From: Microcystis elabens FACHB-917
GTDB lineage: Bacteria; Cyanobacteriota; Cyanobacteriia; PCC-6307; Cyanobiaceae
Direction: 5' to 3'
Assembly (NCBI RefSeq): GCF_014698445.1
Contig: NZ_JACJSZ010000010.1
Span: 31,037-95,036 of the forward strand
DNA length: 64,000 bases
Each line of letters starts with the position of its first letter. Position 1 is the first letter of the stretch. A program made the position numbers and the translations under genes. A model generated the notes under the pieces. It had not been told where the DNA came from, did not search any database, and saw nothing but the letters and a program-made list of their open reading frames with translations. This document shows positions 8,668-17,911 of this stretch, in pieces.

Positions 8668-10730
8668 CCCTCAGCGTCGCCATTCCCACCTTCGGCCGCG
8701 ATCAGGTGCTGATCGACAGCGTGGCCGCCCTGCTGGCGCTGGATCCGGCCCCGTTCGAGCTGCTGGTGGTCGACCAGACGCCCCGCCACGATCCCGACAG
8801 CGAGGCCCGGCTGGCGGCCTGGCAGGCGGAGGGGCGGATCCGTTGGCTGCGGCTGCCGACCCCCTCGATCACCGGCGCCATGAATGCGGCCCTGCAGGAG
8901 GCCCGCGGCGAGCGGGTGCTGTTCCTCGACGACGACATCCTGCCGGACCCGGAGCTGCTCAACGCCCACGAACGGGCGGGCGCAGCCGACCCCGACGCCA
9001 TGCTGGCCGGTCGGGTGCTGCAGCCCTGGCACCGGGGCCAGAGCGATCCGGAGGACGGTCCGTTCCTGTTCAACAGCCTGCGGCCCCGCGCCGTGGAGGA
9101 ATTCATGGGGGGCAACGTGGCCATTCCCCGGCGGCTGGCCCTGGAGCTGGGGGGGTTCGACCAGAACTTCGTGCGGGTGGCCTACCGCTTCGAGGCGGAA
9201 TTCGCCTTCCGCTGGCGCCAGGCCGGCCATCCGATCCAGTACGTGCCCTGGGCCCTGATCCACCACCTCCGGGCCGAGCGGGGCGGCACCCGCAGCTACG
9301 GCAAGCACCTCACCACGGTGAAGCCCGACCATGCCGTGGGGCGGTACTACTTCCAACTGCGCACCCAGCCCCTGCCGGCGGCCCTGGCGGGCTGCCTGCG
9401 GGGCTGGCTGGGGTCGGTGCGCAGCCGCCACCATCTGCGCCATCCCTGGTGGATCCCCCCCACCCTGATCGCCGAAGGGCGGGGCCTGCTCTGGGCCCTG
9501 CGCCTGCAGCGGCGCGGGCCGGCCCTGCTGCCCTCCCGCCGCCGGCGGCGGCTGCTGATCGCCGGCAGCCACCCCGTCCAGTACCAGACCCCCCTGTTCC
9601 AGGCCCTGGCCGCCACCCCGAGCGTGGCCACGGACGTGCTCTACCTCACCCTTCCGGACGCCCGCACCCAGGGTCTGGGGTTCGGCGTCGCCTTCGAGTG
9701 GGACGTGCCGCTGCTGGAGGGTTACCCCTGGCACCGGGCCGCCAGTGGCCGGGGCCGCGGCATCACCGCCGGCTACCGGGGGGTGTGGCTGGCCCGGCCC
9801 CTGGGGGAGCTGGGCTTCGGCCCGGCCCGCCAGCGGCCCGATGCCCTGCTGCTCACCGGCTGGCACTTCCTGGGCATGGTGCAGCTGTTCATCGCCGCCC
9901 GGCTGCAAGGTCTGCCGGTGCTGCTGCGGATGGATTCCAACGCCTTCCGCCCCAGATCCTGGGCCCTGAACCTCACCTATTGGATCCTGTTTCGGGGGGT
10001 GTCGGTGGGCCTGCCCGTGGGCACGGCCAACGCCCGCTGGTACCGCCAGTTCGGTGTGCCCCGGAGCCGACTGGAGCCCTCACCCCACTTCGTCGACAAC
10101 GCCTACTTCGGCGAGCGGGCCGCGACCCTGCGCCCCCGCAGGGACGCGCTGCGCCAGGACTGGGCCATCCCCCCGGAGGCCTTCTGCTTTCTGTTCGCCG
10201 GCAAGCTCCAGCCGAAGAAGCGGCCCCTCGACCTGCTCGAAGCGCTGCGGCTGCTGCTGACGGACCCCCTGGCCCCCCCGGTGCATCTGCTGATCGTCGG
10301 AAGCGGCCCCCTGGAGGAGGCCTGCCGGGCGGTGGCCGGCCAGCACACCCTGCCAGTGAGTTTCGCCGGCTTCCTGAACCAGTCGGCGATGCCCTCGGCC
10401 TATGCGGTGGCCGACGCCCTCGTGCTGCCCTCCGACCACGGCGAGACCTGGGGGCTGGTGGTCAACGAGGCCATGGCCTGCGGGCTGCCGGCGATCGTGA
10501 GCGACCAGGTGGGCTGCGCCGAGGACCTGGTGCTCGAGGGCCGCACGGGCCTGGTGAGCCCCATCGGCCAGCCGGCGGCCCTGGCCGCGGCCATGGGGCG
10601 GATGGCCGCCGATCCGGCCGCCGCCGCCGCCATGGGGGAGGCGGCCCGGGAGCTGGTCAACAGCAGGTTCAGCGTGCGGAACGCCGCCGAGGGGATCCTG
10701 GCGGGGCTGGCCCTGCTGGAGCGCCGCTGA
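8664..10730 (+). CDS. Bifunctional glycosyltransferase fusion, GT2 N-terminal and GT4 C-terminal
   Basis: Encodes 688 residues in one continuous frame. Residues 1 to about 250 form a GT2 enzyme (SVAIPTFGRDQ, VLFLDDDILPDPE, and a GGNVAIPRR acceptor segment). From about residue 292 (LLIAGSHPVQYQTPLFQAL) a complete GT4 enzyme follows, with GKLQPKKRPLDLLEAL and DHGETWGLVVNEAMACGLP, the E-x7-E region. Fusion of an inverting GT-A and a retaining GT-B enzyme implies two successive transfers by one polypeptide. No stop or frame change separates the two halves, so this is a real fusion in the sequence given. It overlaps the upstream gene by four bases and is one base from the downstream start. Confidence 0.88.
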   Translation: MTLSVAIPTFGRDQVLIDSVAALLALDPAPFELLVVDQTPRHDPDSEARLAAWQAEGRIRWLRLPTPSITGAMNAALQEARGERVLFLDDDILPDPELLNAHERAGAADPDAMLAGRVLQPWHRGQSDPEDGPFLFNSLRPRAVEEFMGGNVAIPRRLALELGGFDQNFVRVAYRFEAEFAFRWRQAGHPIQYVPWALIHHLRAERGGTRSYGKHLTTVKPDHAVGRYYFQLRTQPLPAALAGCLRGWLGSVRSRHHLRHPWWIPPTLIAEGRGLLWALRLQRRGPALLPSRRRRRLLIAGSHPVQYQTPLFQALAATPSVATDVLYLTLPDARTQGLGFGVAFEWDVPLLEGYPWHRAASGRGRGITAGYRGVWLARPLGELGFGPARQRPDALLLTGWHFLGMVQLFIAARLQGLPVLLRMDSNAFRPRSWALNLTYWILFRGVSVGLPVGTANARWYRQFGVPRSRLEPSPHFVDNAYFGERAATLRPRRDALRQDWAIPPEAFCFLFAGKLQPKKRPLDLLEALRLLLTDPLAPPVHLLIVGSGPLEEACRAVAGQHTLPVSFAGFLNQSAMPSAYAVADALVLPSDHGETWGLVVNEAMACGLPAIVSDQVGCAEDLVLEGRTGLVSPIGQPAALAAAMGRMAADPAAAAAMGEAARELVNSRFSVRNAAEGILAGLALLERR

Positions 10731-10731
10731 G

Positions 10732-12030
10732 ATGCCCAGAGCCCTGATCCTCTCCCTCCAGCCGCCCGGGGGCGGCGGCGTCCAGGCCCGCCGCTACGCC
10801 AAGCTCCTGCCCCATCTGCCGGCGGCCGGCTGGGAGTTCCATGTCGTCGGCCCCGATCCCCGGCTCGATGCGGTCACCCCGGAACCCTTCACCGTCCAGG
10901 ACCGCTTCTGCCACTACAGCCGGCGGGTGTCCCGCTCCCAGCGCTGTGCGATCCGCAGGAACCGGCGCAGCCCCGGCTCACCGCTCCGCCTCTGGTTCGG
11001 CCTGCGCCAGCTGATCCACCGGCGGCTGGAGCAGCTGGGCCGCCACGACCCCCAGGCCCATGCCCTCGCGGGCCTCAGGACCACCGCCCTGGAGACGGCG
11101 GCGCGGATCCCCTTCGATGCGGTGGCCGGCATCTGCCCCGACTTCCGGGTGCTCGAGCTGGCGCGGGAGGTGGCCGGCGCGCTGGGCAAACCCTTCATCG
11201 CCATCTACGACGACCCCTTCGGCCACCGGGAGAAGGGCAGCTTCCATCCCGCCCACCCCGAGCGCCAGCGGGCCGTGCTGGCGGCCGCCGCCGGGGCCGT
11301 GTTCGCCTCGCCCCTCACCCTGGAGCGCTACCGGGAGCAGGGGCTGCTGGGCGAGACGCCGGCCCGGTTCCTGCCGGATTGCTTCGATCCGGGCGAAACC
11401 CCGCCGGCCGGCGCGACCGCCGGGACGGCCGGCGAGGAGGCGGGGCCGCGGGACTCCGCGCCGCTGACGCTGTTCCACCCCGGCAACCTGGGCCCCTGGC
11501 GGCCGATCGAACCGTTTCTGGACGCGGTGCGGCGCTGGCGGTCCGACGAGCAGGGTGGGCTGCGGATCCTGCTCTACGGCTATCTGTACGAGGCGGCGCG
11601 GGCCGCCATCGGCCGCGACCCTCACCTGCGCCAGGCCATCACGGTCCATGCCGCCGTCAGCAACGAACGCTCGCACCGGCTGGCGGAGGCAGCCGATGCC
11701 CTGCTGGTGCTGATCGGCCCCCGTCACACCGACAACCTGCCCTCGAAGTTCTTCGAATACCTGCCCCACGCCACGCCGGTGCTGGTGGCCGGACCGGTCG
11801 GCAATCCCCTGCAGGCGATCGTCGCGGAGCTGGAGAAGGGGATCTACTGCGACATCGAGAGCAGCGCGGCCCTCTTCGAGGGCCTGCTGGCCCTGCAAAG
11901 CCGGGCCGGCTGGTTCCGGGAGCGCCACCGCCAGAACCGGGGCGCCATCGCCGCCTACGCCGCCCCCGTGGTGGCCCGCTCCTGGGGGGCGGCCTTCGAC
12001 GCCTTCCTGGAGGTTCGCCCGACGCCATGA
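10732..12030 (+). CDS. Glycosyltransferase, GT4-like
   Basis: Encodes 432 residues, starting one base after the preceding stop. The N-terminus has LSLQPPGGGGVQARRYAKLL, the glycine-rich loop of GT-B enzymes that act on lipid-linked acceptors. The second half contains LTLFHPGNLGPWRPIEPFL and LPSKFFEYLPHATPVLVAGP, a strong match to the K/EYL signature seen in GT4-like sugar transferases. A short Gly/Ala/Glu-rich linker (about residues 222-243) separates the halves. Part of the coupled array; its stop overlaps the next ATG. Specificity cannot be stated. Confidence 0.82.
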   Translation: MPRALILSLQPPGGGGVQARRYAKLLPHLPAAGWEFHVVGPDPRLDAVTPEPFTVQDRFCHYSRRVSRSQRCAIRRNRRSPGSPLRLWFGLRQLIHRRLEQLGRHDPQAHALAGLRTTALETAARIPFDAVAGICPDFRVLELAREVAGALGKPFIAIYDDPFGHREKGSFHPAHPERQRAVLAAAAGAVFASPLTLERYREQGLLGETPARFLPDCFDPGETPPAGATAGTAGEEAGPRDSAPLTLFHPGNLGPWRPIEPFLDAVRRWRSDEQGGLRILLYGYLYEAARAAIGRDPHLRQAITVHAAVSNERSHRLAEAADALLVLIGPRHTDNLPSKFFEYLPHATPVLVAGPVGNPLQAIVAELEKGIYCDIESSAALFEGLLALQSRAGWFRERHRQNRGAIAAYAAPVVARSWGAAFDAFLEVRPTP

Positions 12031-13205
12031 GGGTTCTGCATGTCATTCCCTCGATCAGCCCGCTGCGGGGCGGCCCCAGTCGGGCCGTGATCGAGATGGT
12101 GGCGGCCCTGCGGCTCCAGGAGGTGGACGCGGCCATCCTCACCACCAACGACCACGGACCGGGGCTGCACCCCGAGCTGGTCACCGGCCGCTGGAGGGAG
12201 CACCAGGGCGTGCCGGTGCTGGCCTTTCCCCGCTGGAGCCCGCCCGTCGCCGCCCTGCGGGAGTTCGCCATCAGCCCCGGGCTCAGTCTCTGGCTGGCGC
12301 GCCATCTCAAGGCCTACGACCTGCTGCACGTCCACGCCCTGTTCTCCTACCCCTCCACCAGCGCCATGGCCCAGGCCCGCTGGGCCGGCGTTCCCTACAT
12401 CCTGCGCAGCATCGGCCAGCTGAGCCCCTGGAGCCTGGCCCAGAGCCGCGGCCGCAAGCGTCTGATGCTGGGCCTGATCGAACGCCGCAACCTGCAGCGG
12501 GCGGCCGCCCTGCACTTCACCACCGGCGCCGAGCGTGACGAGTCCGCCGCCCTCGGCCTGGCGCCCCCCACCCTGGTGCTCCCCCTGGGGGTGCGCGGTC
12601 CCGAACCGGCCGCCGCTCCGGCGGGAGACCCGGACGGCGCCGCGCCGGTCCGCTTCCTGTTCCTGTCGCGGCTGCACCCCAAGAAGCGTCTGGAGAACCT
12701 GCTCGATGCCCTGGCCCTGCTGGAGCAGAGCCGGCCCGAAGCAGCGTGGGATCTGGCGATCGCCGGCGAGGGGGAGCCGCGGTACGTCGCCGGCCTGCAG
12801 GAGCGCAGCCGGCGGCTGGGCCTCGAGGCCCGCTGCCGCTGGCTGGGGTTCGTGGAGGGGGAGGCCAAGTGGCGGGCGCTGCAGGCGGCCGACTGGTACG
12901 TACTGCCCTCGGCGGCGGAGAACTTCGGCATCGCCGCGGTGGAGGCGCTCGCCGCCGGCACCCCGGTGATTCTGTCCCCGGAGGTGGCCGTCGCCGCCGA
13001 CGTCGGCCGCTGCGGGGCCGGCCTGGTCTGCGGCAGCGACCCCGAAGCTCTCGCCCGGGCCCTGGTCACCGGCCTGGAGCGACCGACCCTGTCAATGCGG
13101 GCGTCCGCCCTTAATCTGGCTCAGAAGGAATTTTCCTGGAGCACGATCGCCCTTCAGCTGCGTGACGCTTACCGCCAGGTGCTGACCTCCGCCGCCGGCC
13201 GATGA
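12027..13205 (+). CDS. Glycosyltransferase family 4 protein
   Basis: Encodes 392 residues from the ATG of an ATGA overlap. All hallmarks of family GT4 are present: MRVLHVIPSISPLRGGPSRA at the N-terminus, LHVHALFSYPS in the acceptor domain, FLSRLHPKKRLENLLDAL at the domain junction, and SAAENFGIAAVEALAAGTPV, a full E-x7-E motif binding the donor diphosphate. The length is typical. It is likely a retaining transferase acting on an undecaprenyl-linked oligosaccharide. The gene directly precedes a polymerase-like membrane protein, to which it is coupled by ATGA. Confidence 0.92.
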   Translation: MRVLHVIPSISPLRGGPSRAVIEMVAALRLQEVDAAILTTNDHGPGLHPELVTGRWREHQGVPVLAFPRWSPPVAALREFAISPGLSLWLARHLKAYDLLHVHALFSYPSTSAMAQARWAGVPYILRSIGQLSPWSLAQSRGRKRLMLGLIERRNLQRAAALHFTTGAERDESAALGLAPPTLVLPLGVRGPEPAAAPAGDPDGAAPVRFLFLSRLHPKKRLENLLDALALLEQSRPEAAWDLAIAGEGEPRYVAGLQERSRRLGLEARCRWLGFVEGEAKWRALQAADWYVLPSAAENFGIAAVEALAAGTPVILSPEVAVAADVGRCGAGLVCGSDPEALARALVTGLERPTLSMRASALNLAQKEFSWSTIALQLRDAYRQVLTSAAGR

Positions 13206-14665
13206 CCATCCTGCTGCTGATCGTGCTCTTCGGGGCCCTGGCCGCCGTGCTCCTGGACGGCGACTGGCGGGCCGGCCTGATGGTCACCCTCCTGATCGGC
13301 TTCGTGCAGGACCCCCTGCGCAAGATCACCCCGGGCCAGCCCGGCTACATGGTGGGTCTGGTGCTGATCGGCTTCGCCCTCTGCGGGGCGGTGCTGCTGG
13401 AGCGGACAGGCCGCTTCAACCTGCGGGCCATGTTCTGGACCGTGCCCCAGTTCGACGGCTGGGTGACGATCTACTTCGCCCTGATTGCCCTGCAGAGCCT
13501 CAACAGCTTCGCCCGCTTCTCCGACATCCGTCTCACCGCCATCGGAGCCGCCTTCTACCTGGCTCCGGCCTTCGGTCTCTGGGTGGGCTTCCAGGTGGGC
13601 TGCTCCCTGCCGTTCCTCAGGCGCCTGCTGACGCTCTACCTGATCGGGTCAACGGTGATGGCCTTCACCGTGTACCTCAGCTTCCAGGGGGTCGACCATC
13701 CCAGCCTCCAGGAGGTGGGCGAGGGCCTGCTGATCACCTTCCGCCATGGCTTCTCCGCCCAGGGGGCCTCCGGCTTCTGGCGCACCAGTGAGATCGCCTC
13801 GTGGCAGCTGTCGGCGGCGGCCTGCATCGCCGCGTCGATGGGCATCGCCAGCCAGAAACCCACCAACCAGTTCGGCCTGCTGCTGCTGGCGGCCGGTTTC
13901 GCCTTCCTGACCATCCTCACCGGTCGCCGCAAGGCCCAGGTGCTGATCCTGGCGTTCGCGGCCATCTATCTTCTGCTCTTCAGCCGCCGGGCCAGCCCAG
14001 CCTCCAAGGAGCGCGTGATCACGAGCGTGCTCGGGGTGGCCGGAATCTCTTACCCCCTCTATGCCTTCATCCTCTCGGAGAATCTCGGAGAGAACTTCGG
14101 CGAGTACACCAACCGCTCGCTGACCATCCAGCAGGACCTGGTGGAGCGCTTCGATTCCCAGGGCATCGGTGCCACCCTCCGGGCCATCGAGGTCTCCGAT
14201 GGCATCGGCATGGGGGTGGGTGCCGGCGCCAGCACCGGCGGCCTGGTCAGGAACGCGGCCCGCGATGCGATCCAGAGCGTGGCCTTCGTCTCCGAGGGTG
14301 GCGGCGGCCGCCTCATCCTGGAACTGGGCATCCCGGGCATGGTGGTTCTCGGGGTGATCCTGATGCTGCTGGCCCTCGTGCTGCTCCGCAACTTCCGGCT
14401 GCTGAAGCAATTCCCGCAGTCCACCTCGGCCCTGCTGATGGGTCTGATGTCCTTCGCCCTGGCCAATGTCCCGGCGTTCTTCTCGGCGGCCCAGCTCTAC
14501 GGCGACCCCTTCGTGCTGATCCTGATGAGTCTGTCGCTGGGCTCCTTCCTGGCCATTCCCACCCTGCTCTCCCAGCAGCAGGAGCAGTGGGCGCTCTGGC
14601 AGCAGCAGCAGCAATGGCTTCTGGAACAGAGCTCCCAGGCCCAGAGCTCGCAGCCCCAGACATGA
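13202..14665 (+). CDS. Wzy/O-antigen ligase-like integral membrane polymerase
   Basis: Encodes 487 residues with about ten hydrophobic segments from residue 1 onward and a large polar loop in the second half (around residues 285-375), the layout of O-antigen polymerase and ligase families. Proteins of this family join undecaprenyl-linked repeat units, or ligate glycan to an acceptor, on the periplasmic side; sequence similarity in the family is low, so topology and the position amid glycosyltransferases carry the call. The C-terminal 35 residues are unusually Gln-rich (runs of CAG codons about 14572-14616). Start and stop overlap both neighbours by ATGA. Confidence 0.75.
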   Translation: MTILLLIVLFGALAAVLLDGDWRAGLMVTLLIGFVQDPLRKITPGQPGYMVGLVLIGFALCGAVLLERTGRFNLRAMFWTVPQFDGWVTIYFALIALQSLNSFARFSDIRLTAIGAAFYLAPAFGLWVGFQVGCSLPFLRRLLTLYLIGSTVMAFTVYLSFQGVDHPSLQEVGEGLLITFRHGFSAQGASGFWRTSEIASWQLSAAACIAASMGIASQKPTNQFGLLLLAAGFAFLTILTGRRKAQVLILAFAAIYLLLFSRRASPASKERVITSVLGVAGISYPLYAFILSENLGENFGEYTNRSLTIQQDLVERFDSQGIGATLRAIEVSDGIGMGVGAGASTGGLVRNAARDAIQSVAFVSEGGGGRLILELGIPGMVVLGVILMLLALVLLRNFRLLKQFPQSTSALLMGLMSFALANVPAFFSAAQLYGDPFVLILMSLSLGSFLAIPTLLSQQQEQWALWQQQQQWLLEQSSQAQSSQPQT

Positions 14666-15465
14666 GTCGGAACGAGCCCTCCGGGCCGCTCCTCACCGCC
14701 CTGATCCTGACCCACAACGAGGAGGCCAACATCGGTCGCACCCTCGACCATCTGGGCTGGCTGGATTCGATCCTGGTGATCGACAGCGGCAGCAGCGATG
14801 CCACACTCACCATCCTCTCCGGCCATCCAGCGGTGCGGGTGCTGCATCGGCCCTTCGACAGCTTCGCCGACCAGTGCAACTTCGGCCTCGATCAGATCAC
14901 CTCCCCGTGGGTGCTGAGCCTGGATGCCGACTACCTGATCCCAGCGCCGCTGGCCGCCGAAATCCAGGTTGTGATCAGGGATCCGGCAGCAACGACGATG
15001 GCCGGCTATGCCATCCCGTTCCGCTATTGCATCGCGGGCCGGCCCCTGCGCAGCGGCATGCTGCCCCCCCGCACCAGCCTCTACCGCCCTGGCCTGGGCC
15101 GCTATCGCAACGACGGCCATGGCCACCGCATCGTCCTGTCCGGACCCATCGGACGACTGCGGCAGCCGATCTTCCACGACGACCGCAAACCCCTGCAGCG
15201 CTGGCTCGCCTCCCAGGGCTCCTACCTGGCGATCGAGGCGGCGAAGCTGCGGGCCACCCCCTCCCGCCAGCTGTCCCTGGCGGATCGGCTGCGCAAGCAC
15301 ACCCCCCTGGCCCCGTTCGCGGCCCTGCTGTTCTGCCTGGTGTGGAAGGGGGGACTGCTGGAGGGCTGGCGCGGCTGGGCCTACGCCCAGCAACGCATGT
15401 ACGCCGAGCTGCTGCTCCATCTGATGCTCCTGGAGGGCCGCTGCAGCCTCTCCACTCCCCCCTGA
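14662..15465 (+). CDS. Glycosyltransferase family 2 protein, WaaE/KdtX-like
   Basis: Encodes 267 residues from the ATG in the ATGA overlap. Motifs ALILTHNEEANIGRTL, VIDSGSSDAT and LSLDADYLIPAPL mark a GT2 enzyme; the THNEE start, the FADQCNFGLD segment and the later RPLRSGMLPPRTSLYR belong to the subgroup containing heptose and LPS-core beta-glucosyltransferases. The C-terminus has hydrophobic stretches suggesting membrane association. It is the last gene of the first coupled block; 189 non-coding bases follow. The sugar transferred is unknown. Confidence 0.88.
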   Translation: MSRNEPSGPLLTALILTHNEEANIGRTLDHLGWLDSILVIDSGSSDATLTILSGHPAVRVLHRPFDSFADQCNFGLDQITSPWVLSLDADYLIPAPLAAEIQVVIRDPAATTMAGYAIPFRYCIAGRPLRSGMLPPRTSLYRPGLGRYRNDGHGHRIVLSGPIGRLRQPIFHDDRKPLQRWLASQGSYLAIEAAKLRATPSRQLSLADRLRKHTPLAPFAALLFCLVWKGGLLEGWRGWAYAQQRMYAELLLHLMLLEGRCSLSTPP

Positions 15466-15654
15466 ATACCCACAGAACCCTGCAGGATCAGGAGGTTGCA
15501 CTAAGGTCCGGCTCGACCGCCGGGCCGTCGGCACCGGCAGCGGTCCCGGGTTCCTTTCGGGATCGCACGGCACCGTCCCGGACCTGCCCGCTTCGCTGCC
15601 ACCCCCCCTTCACCCGTCGCGTCAACCGTCGCTTCCCCCGCCCCGCTCCTCTCG
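15466..15654 (+). promoter_or_regulatory. Intergenic leader between two polysaccharide gene blocks
   Basis: These 189 bases hold no convincing ORF. A GGAGGTTGCACTAAGGT stretch near 15491-15507 offers a possible promoter element (TTGCAC, or TAAGGT as a weak -10), which would leave a 5' leader of about 150 bases before the epimerase gene. No hairpin followed by a T-tract was seen, so a terminator for the upstream block is not supported. The assignment is tentative. Confidence 0.25.
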
Positions 15655-16689
15655 ATGCCCTCGATCCTGATCACCGGCGGCGCCGGTTTCATCGGCGTCA
15701 ACGCCGCCCAGCACTTCGCCTCCCTGGGCTGGGAGGTGGCGATCCTCGACAACCTCTCCCGCCGGGGCACCGAGGACAACCTCCGCTGGCTCCTCGATCA
15801 GCATCCCGCCATCGCCTTCCACCGGATCGACATCCGCGAGGCGGAGGCGCTGGCTGAGGTGGTGGCCGCCGTGCGTCCGTCGATGCTGCTGCACCTGGCC
15901 GCCCAGGTGGCGGTCACCACCTCCTACACCAACCCCCGAGAGGACTTCGAGATCAACGCCCTCGGAACCTTCAACGTGATGGAGGCCGTGCGTCTCCATT
16001 CCCCCGAGAGCTTCGTGCTCTATGCCTCCACCAACAAGGTCTACGGCGGCATGGAATCGGTGCCGGTGGAAATGACCCCCCACGGCTATCGCTTCCGCGA
16101 TCTCCCCTCCGGCGTGCTGGAAAGCCAGCCCCTCGATTTTCATTCGCCCTACGGCTGCTCCAAAGGGGTCGCCGATCAGTACACGATCGACTACGCCCGC
16201 ATCTACGACCTGCACACCTGCGCCTTCCGCCAGTCCTGCATCTACGGCACCCGCCAGTTCGGCATCGAGGACCAGGGCTGGGTGGCCTGGTTCAGCATCG
16301 CCGCCCTGCTGGAGCGGCCCATCACCCTCTACGGCGACGGCTGGCAGACCCGCGACGTGCTTGACGTGCGCGACCTGGCCCGGGCCTACGAGGCCGCCTG
16401 GCACAGCCGCGACCGGATCAGCGGCCAGGCCTTCAACATCGGCGGCGGCCCCGTCAACACCCTCTGCCTGAGGGATCTGCTGCGCTTCCTGGAGGAGGAG
16501 CTGGCGATCACCCTCACGCCCCTGAGCGGCCAGTCTCGGCCCGGTGACCAGCCGGTGTTCATCTGCGACGTCCGCAAGGCCGCCGAGCTGCTGGGCTGGG
16601 CGCCGGAGATCAGCGTCGACGCCGGCGTGCGCCACCTGATCCGCTGGGTGCGCGACAACCGGGACCTGTTCGGCTGGCTCCGGCAATGA
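15655..16689 (+). CDS. NAD-dependent epimerase/dehydratase (extended SDR, CDP-paratose 2-epimerase-like)
   Basis: Encodes 344 residues. The NAD-binding GGAGFIG motif lies at residues 8-14, and the catalytic Y166-x3-K170 pair sits in SPYGCSK. A Thr/Ser-rich strand (LYASTNKVYGG) precedes it, as in extended SDR sugar-nucleotide enzymes. The NKVYG and GVADQY context resembles CDP-paratose/tyvelose 2-epimerases (RfbE/Tyv), which invert a sugar hydroxyl on a nucleotide-diphosphate sugar; a different epimerase specificity cannot be excluded. It supplies a donor to nearby glycosyltransferases. The stop overlaps the next start (ATGA). Confidence 0.88.
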   Translation: MPSILITGGAGFIGVNAAQHFASLGWEVAILDNLSRRGTEDNLRWLLDQHPAIAFHRIDIREAEALAEVVAAVRPSMLLHLAAQVAVTTSYTNPREDFEINALGTFNVMEAVRLHSPESFVLYASTNKVYGGMESVPVEMTPHGYRFRDLPSGVLESQPLDFHSPYGCSKGVADQYTIDYARIYDLHTCAFRQSCIYGTRQFGIEDQGWVAWFSIAALLERPITLYGDGWQTRDVLDVRDLARAYEAAWHSRDRISGQAFNIGGGPVNTLCLRDLLRFLEEELAITLTPLSGQSRPGDQPVFICDVRKAAELLGWAPEISVDAGVRHLIRWVRDNRDLFGWLRQ

Positions 16690-17906
16690 GGCGGCCCCGG
16701 GCCCTGGTCAGCACCATCGAACCGGTGGACGGCGGCGTGCCCGCCATGACCACCGCCGTCACCCGGATGCTCGAGGAGCTCGACATCGAGCCGGTCTTCG
16801 CCTGGTACGCCCCCTGGAGCACCCACCCGCGTCTGTCGGTGCCACTCCATGCCCTCGCCAGCGGCCGGCGCCCCGGCCGGATCGAACGCCGCGTCTACGG
16901 CGACCATGGGGGCCATGGCCTGGGGGCCTGGCTGCCGGAGCTGGAGTTCACCCATTACCTGCCAAGGCGGGCCTGGCGGCAGCTCGTCGCCGGCTGCGAC
17001 CTGCACCTGTCGGTGACGGGCAATCCCCTCTGCGCCACCCCCTTCGCCCGCCTCGGGATCCCCTTCCTCGCCTGGGTGGCCACCCCCTGGCGGGAGGATC
17101 GCGTCGACCGCGTCCGAGGCTTCTCCCGGCCCCGGCGGCTGCTCGACCGGGTGCTCAACGGACCGGTGCTGCAGCGGCTGGAGCGCCAGGTGCTGCGGGC
17201 TCCCCGGGGCAGGATCCTGGCGTTGAGCGGCTACACGGCCCGGGCCCTGGAGGCCCTGGCCCACCGGCCCATGGACGGGGTGATGCGGATGCCGGTGAAT
17301 CCCATCGTCTTCCGTCCTGCCCCGGAGCGGCTGGTGCCCTGGCGCGTCGGCTTCGCCGGCCGCTACGGCGATCCCCGCAAGCACATCACCCTGCTGCTGG
17401 AGGCCGTGGCCCGCCTGGTCGCCGCCGGCCACCCCGTCGAGCTCGTGCTGGCCGGCGAGCAGGACGTCGATCGCCTGCGCGGCCCCCTGGTGGCGATGGG
17501 ACTGGCCGACCGGGTCCAGTGCCTCCCCTGCCTGGGTCCCGTCGCCCTGGCGGAGGTGCTGCAGACGCTGGATCTGTTCGTGATCCCCTCCCACCAGGAG
17601 GGGCTGTGCATCGCGGCCCTCGAGGCCATGGCCTGCGGCGTTCCGGTCGTCAGCACCCGCTGCGGCGGCCCGGAGGACTACGTGATCGACGGCGTCACCG
17701 GCCAGTTGGTGGCCCGGGATCCGGCCGCCATGGCGGCGGCGGTCGCGGCGATCGCCGCCGATCGGGACCGGCGCCGCCGGCTCGCCGCCGGCGCGCTGTC
17801 GTGGGTGCGGGAGCAGGCGAGCCCCGAGGCGGCCCGGCGCACCTTCCGGGCCCACCTCGCGGCGATCGCCCCCCCGGGCACAGTCCCCGCCCTGACGGAG
17901 GCCTAG
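16686..17906 (+). CDS. Glycosyltransferase family 4 protein
   Basis: Encodes 406 residues. The N-terminal domain begins ALVSTIEPVDGGVPAMT, with the glycine loop expected of GT-B enzymes. The C-terminal domain has VGFAGRYGDPRKHITLLLEA and PSHQEGLCIAALEAMACGVP, an intact E-x7-E motif, then TRCGGPEDYVIDGVTG. These mark a retaining GT4 enzyme with UDP-, GDP- or similar donor. It overlaps the epimerase by four bases and lies five bases upstream of the asparagine-synthetase homologue, suggesting one transcript for the three. Confidence 0.92.
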   Translation: MRRPRALVSTIEPVDGGVPAMTTAVTRMLEELDIEPVFAWYAPWSTHPRLSVPLHALASGRRPGRIERRVYGDHGGHGLGAWLPELEFTHYLPRRAWRQLVAGCDLHLSVTGNPLCATPFARLGIPFLAWVATPWREDRVDRVRGFSRPRRLLDRVLNGPVLQRLERQVLRAPRGRILALSGYTARALEALAHRPMDGVMRMPVNPIVFRPAPERLVPWRVGFAGRYGDPRKHITLLLEAVARLVAAGHPVELVLAGEQDVDRLRGPLVAMGLADRVQCLPCLGPVALAEVLQTLDLFVIPSHQEGLCIAALEAMACGVPVVSTRCGGPEDYVIDGVTGQLVARDPAAMAAAVAAIAADRDRRRRLAAGALSWVREQASPEAARRTFRAHLAAIAPPGTVPALTEA

Positions 17907-17911
17907 GAGCG

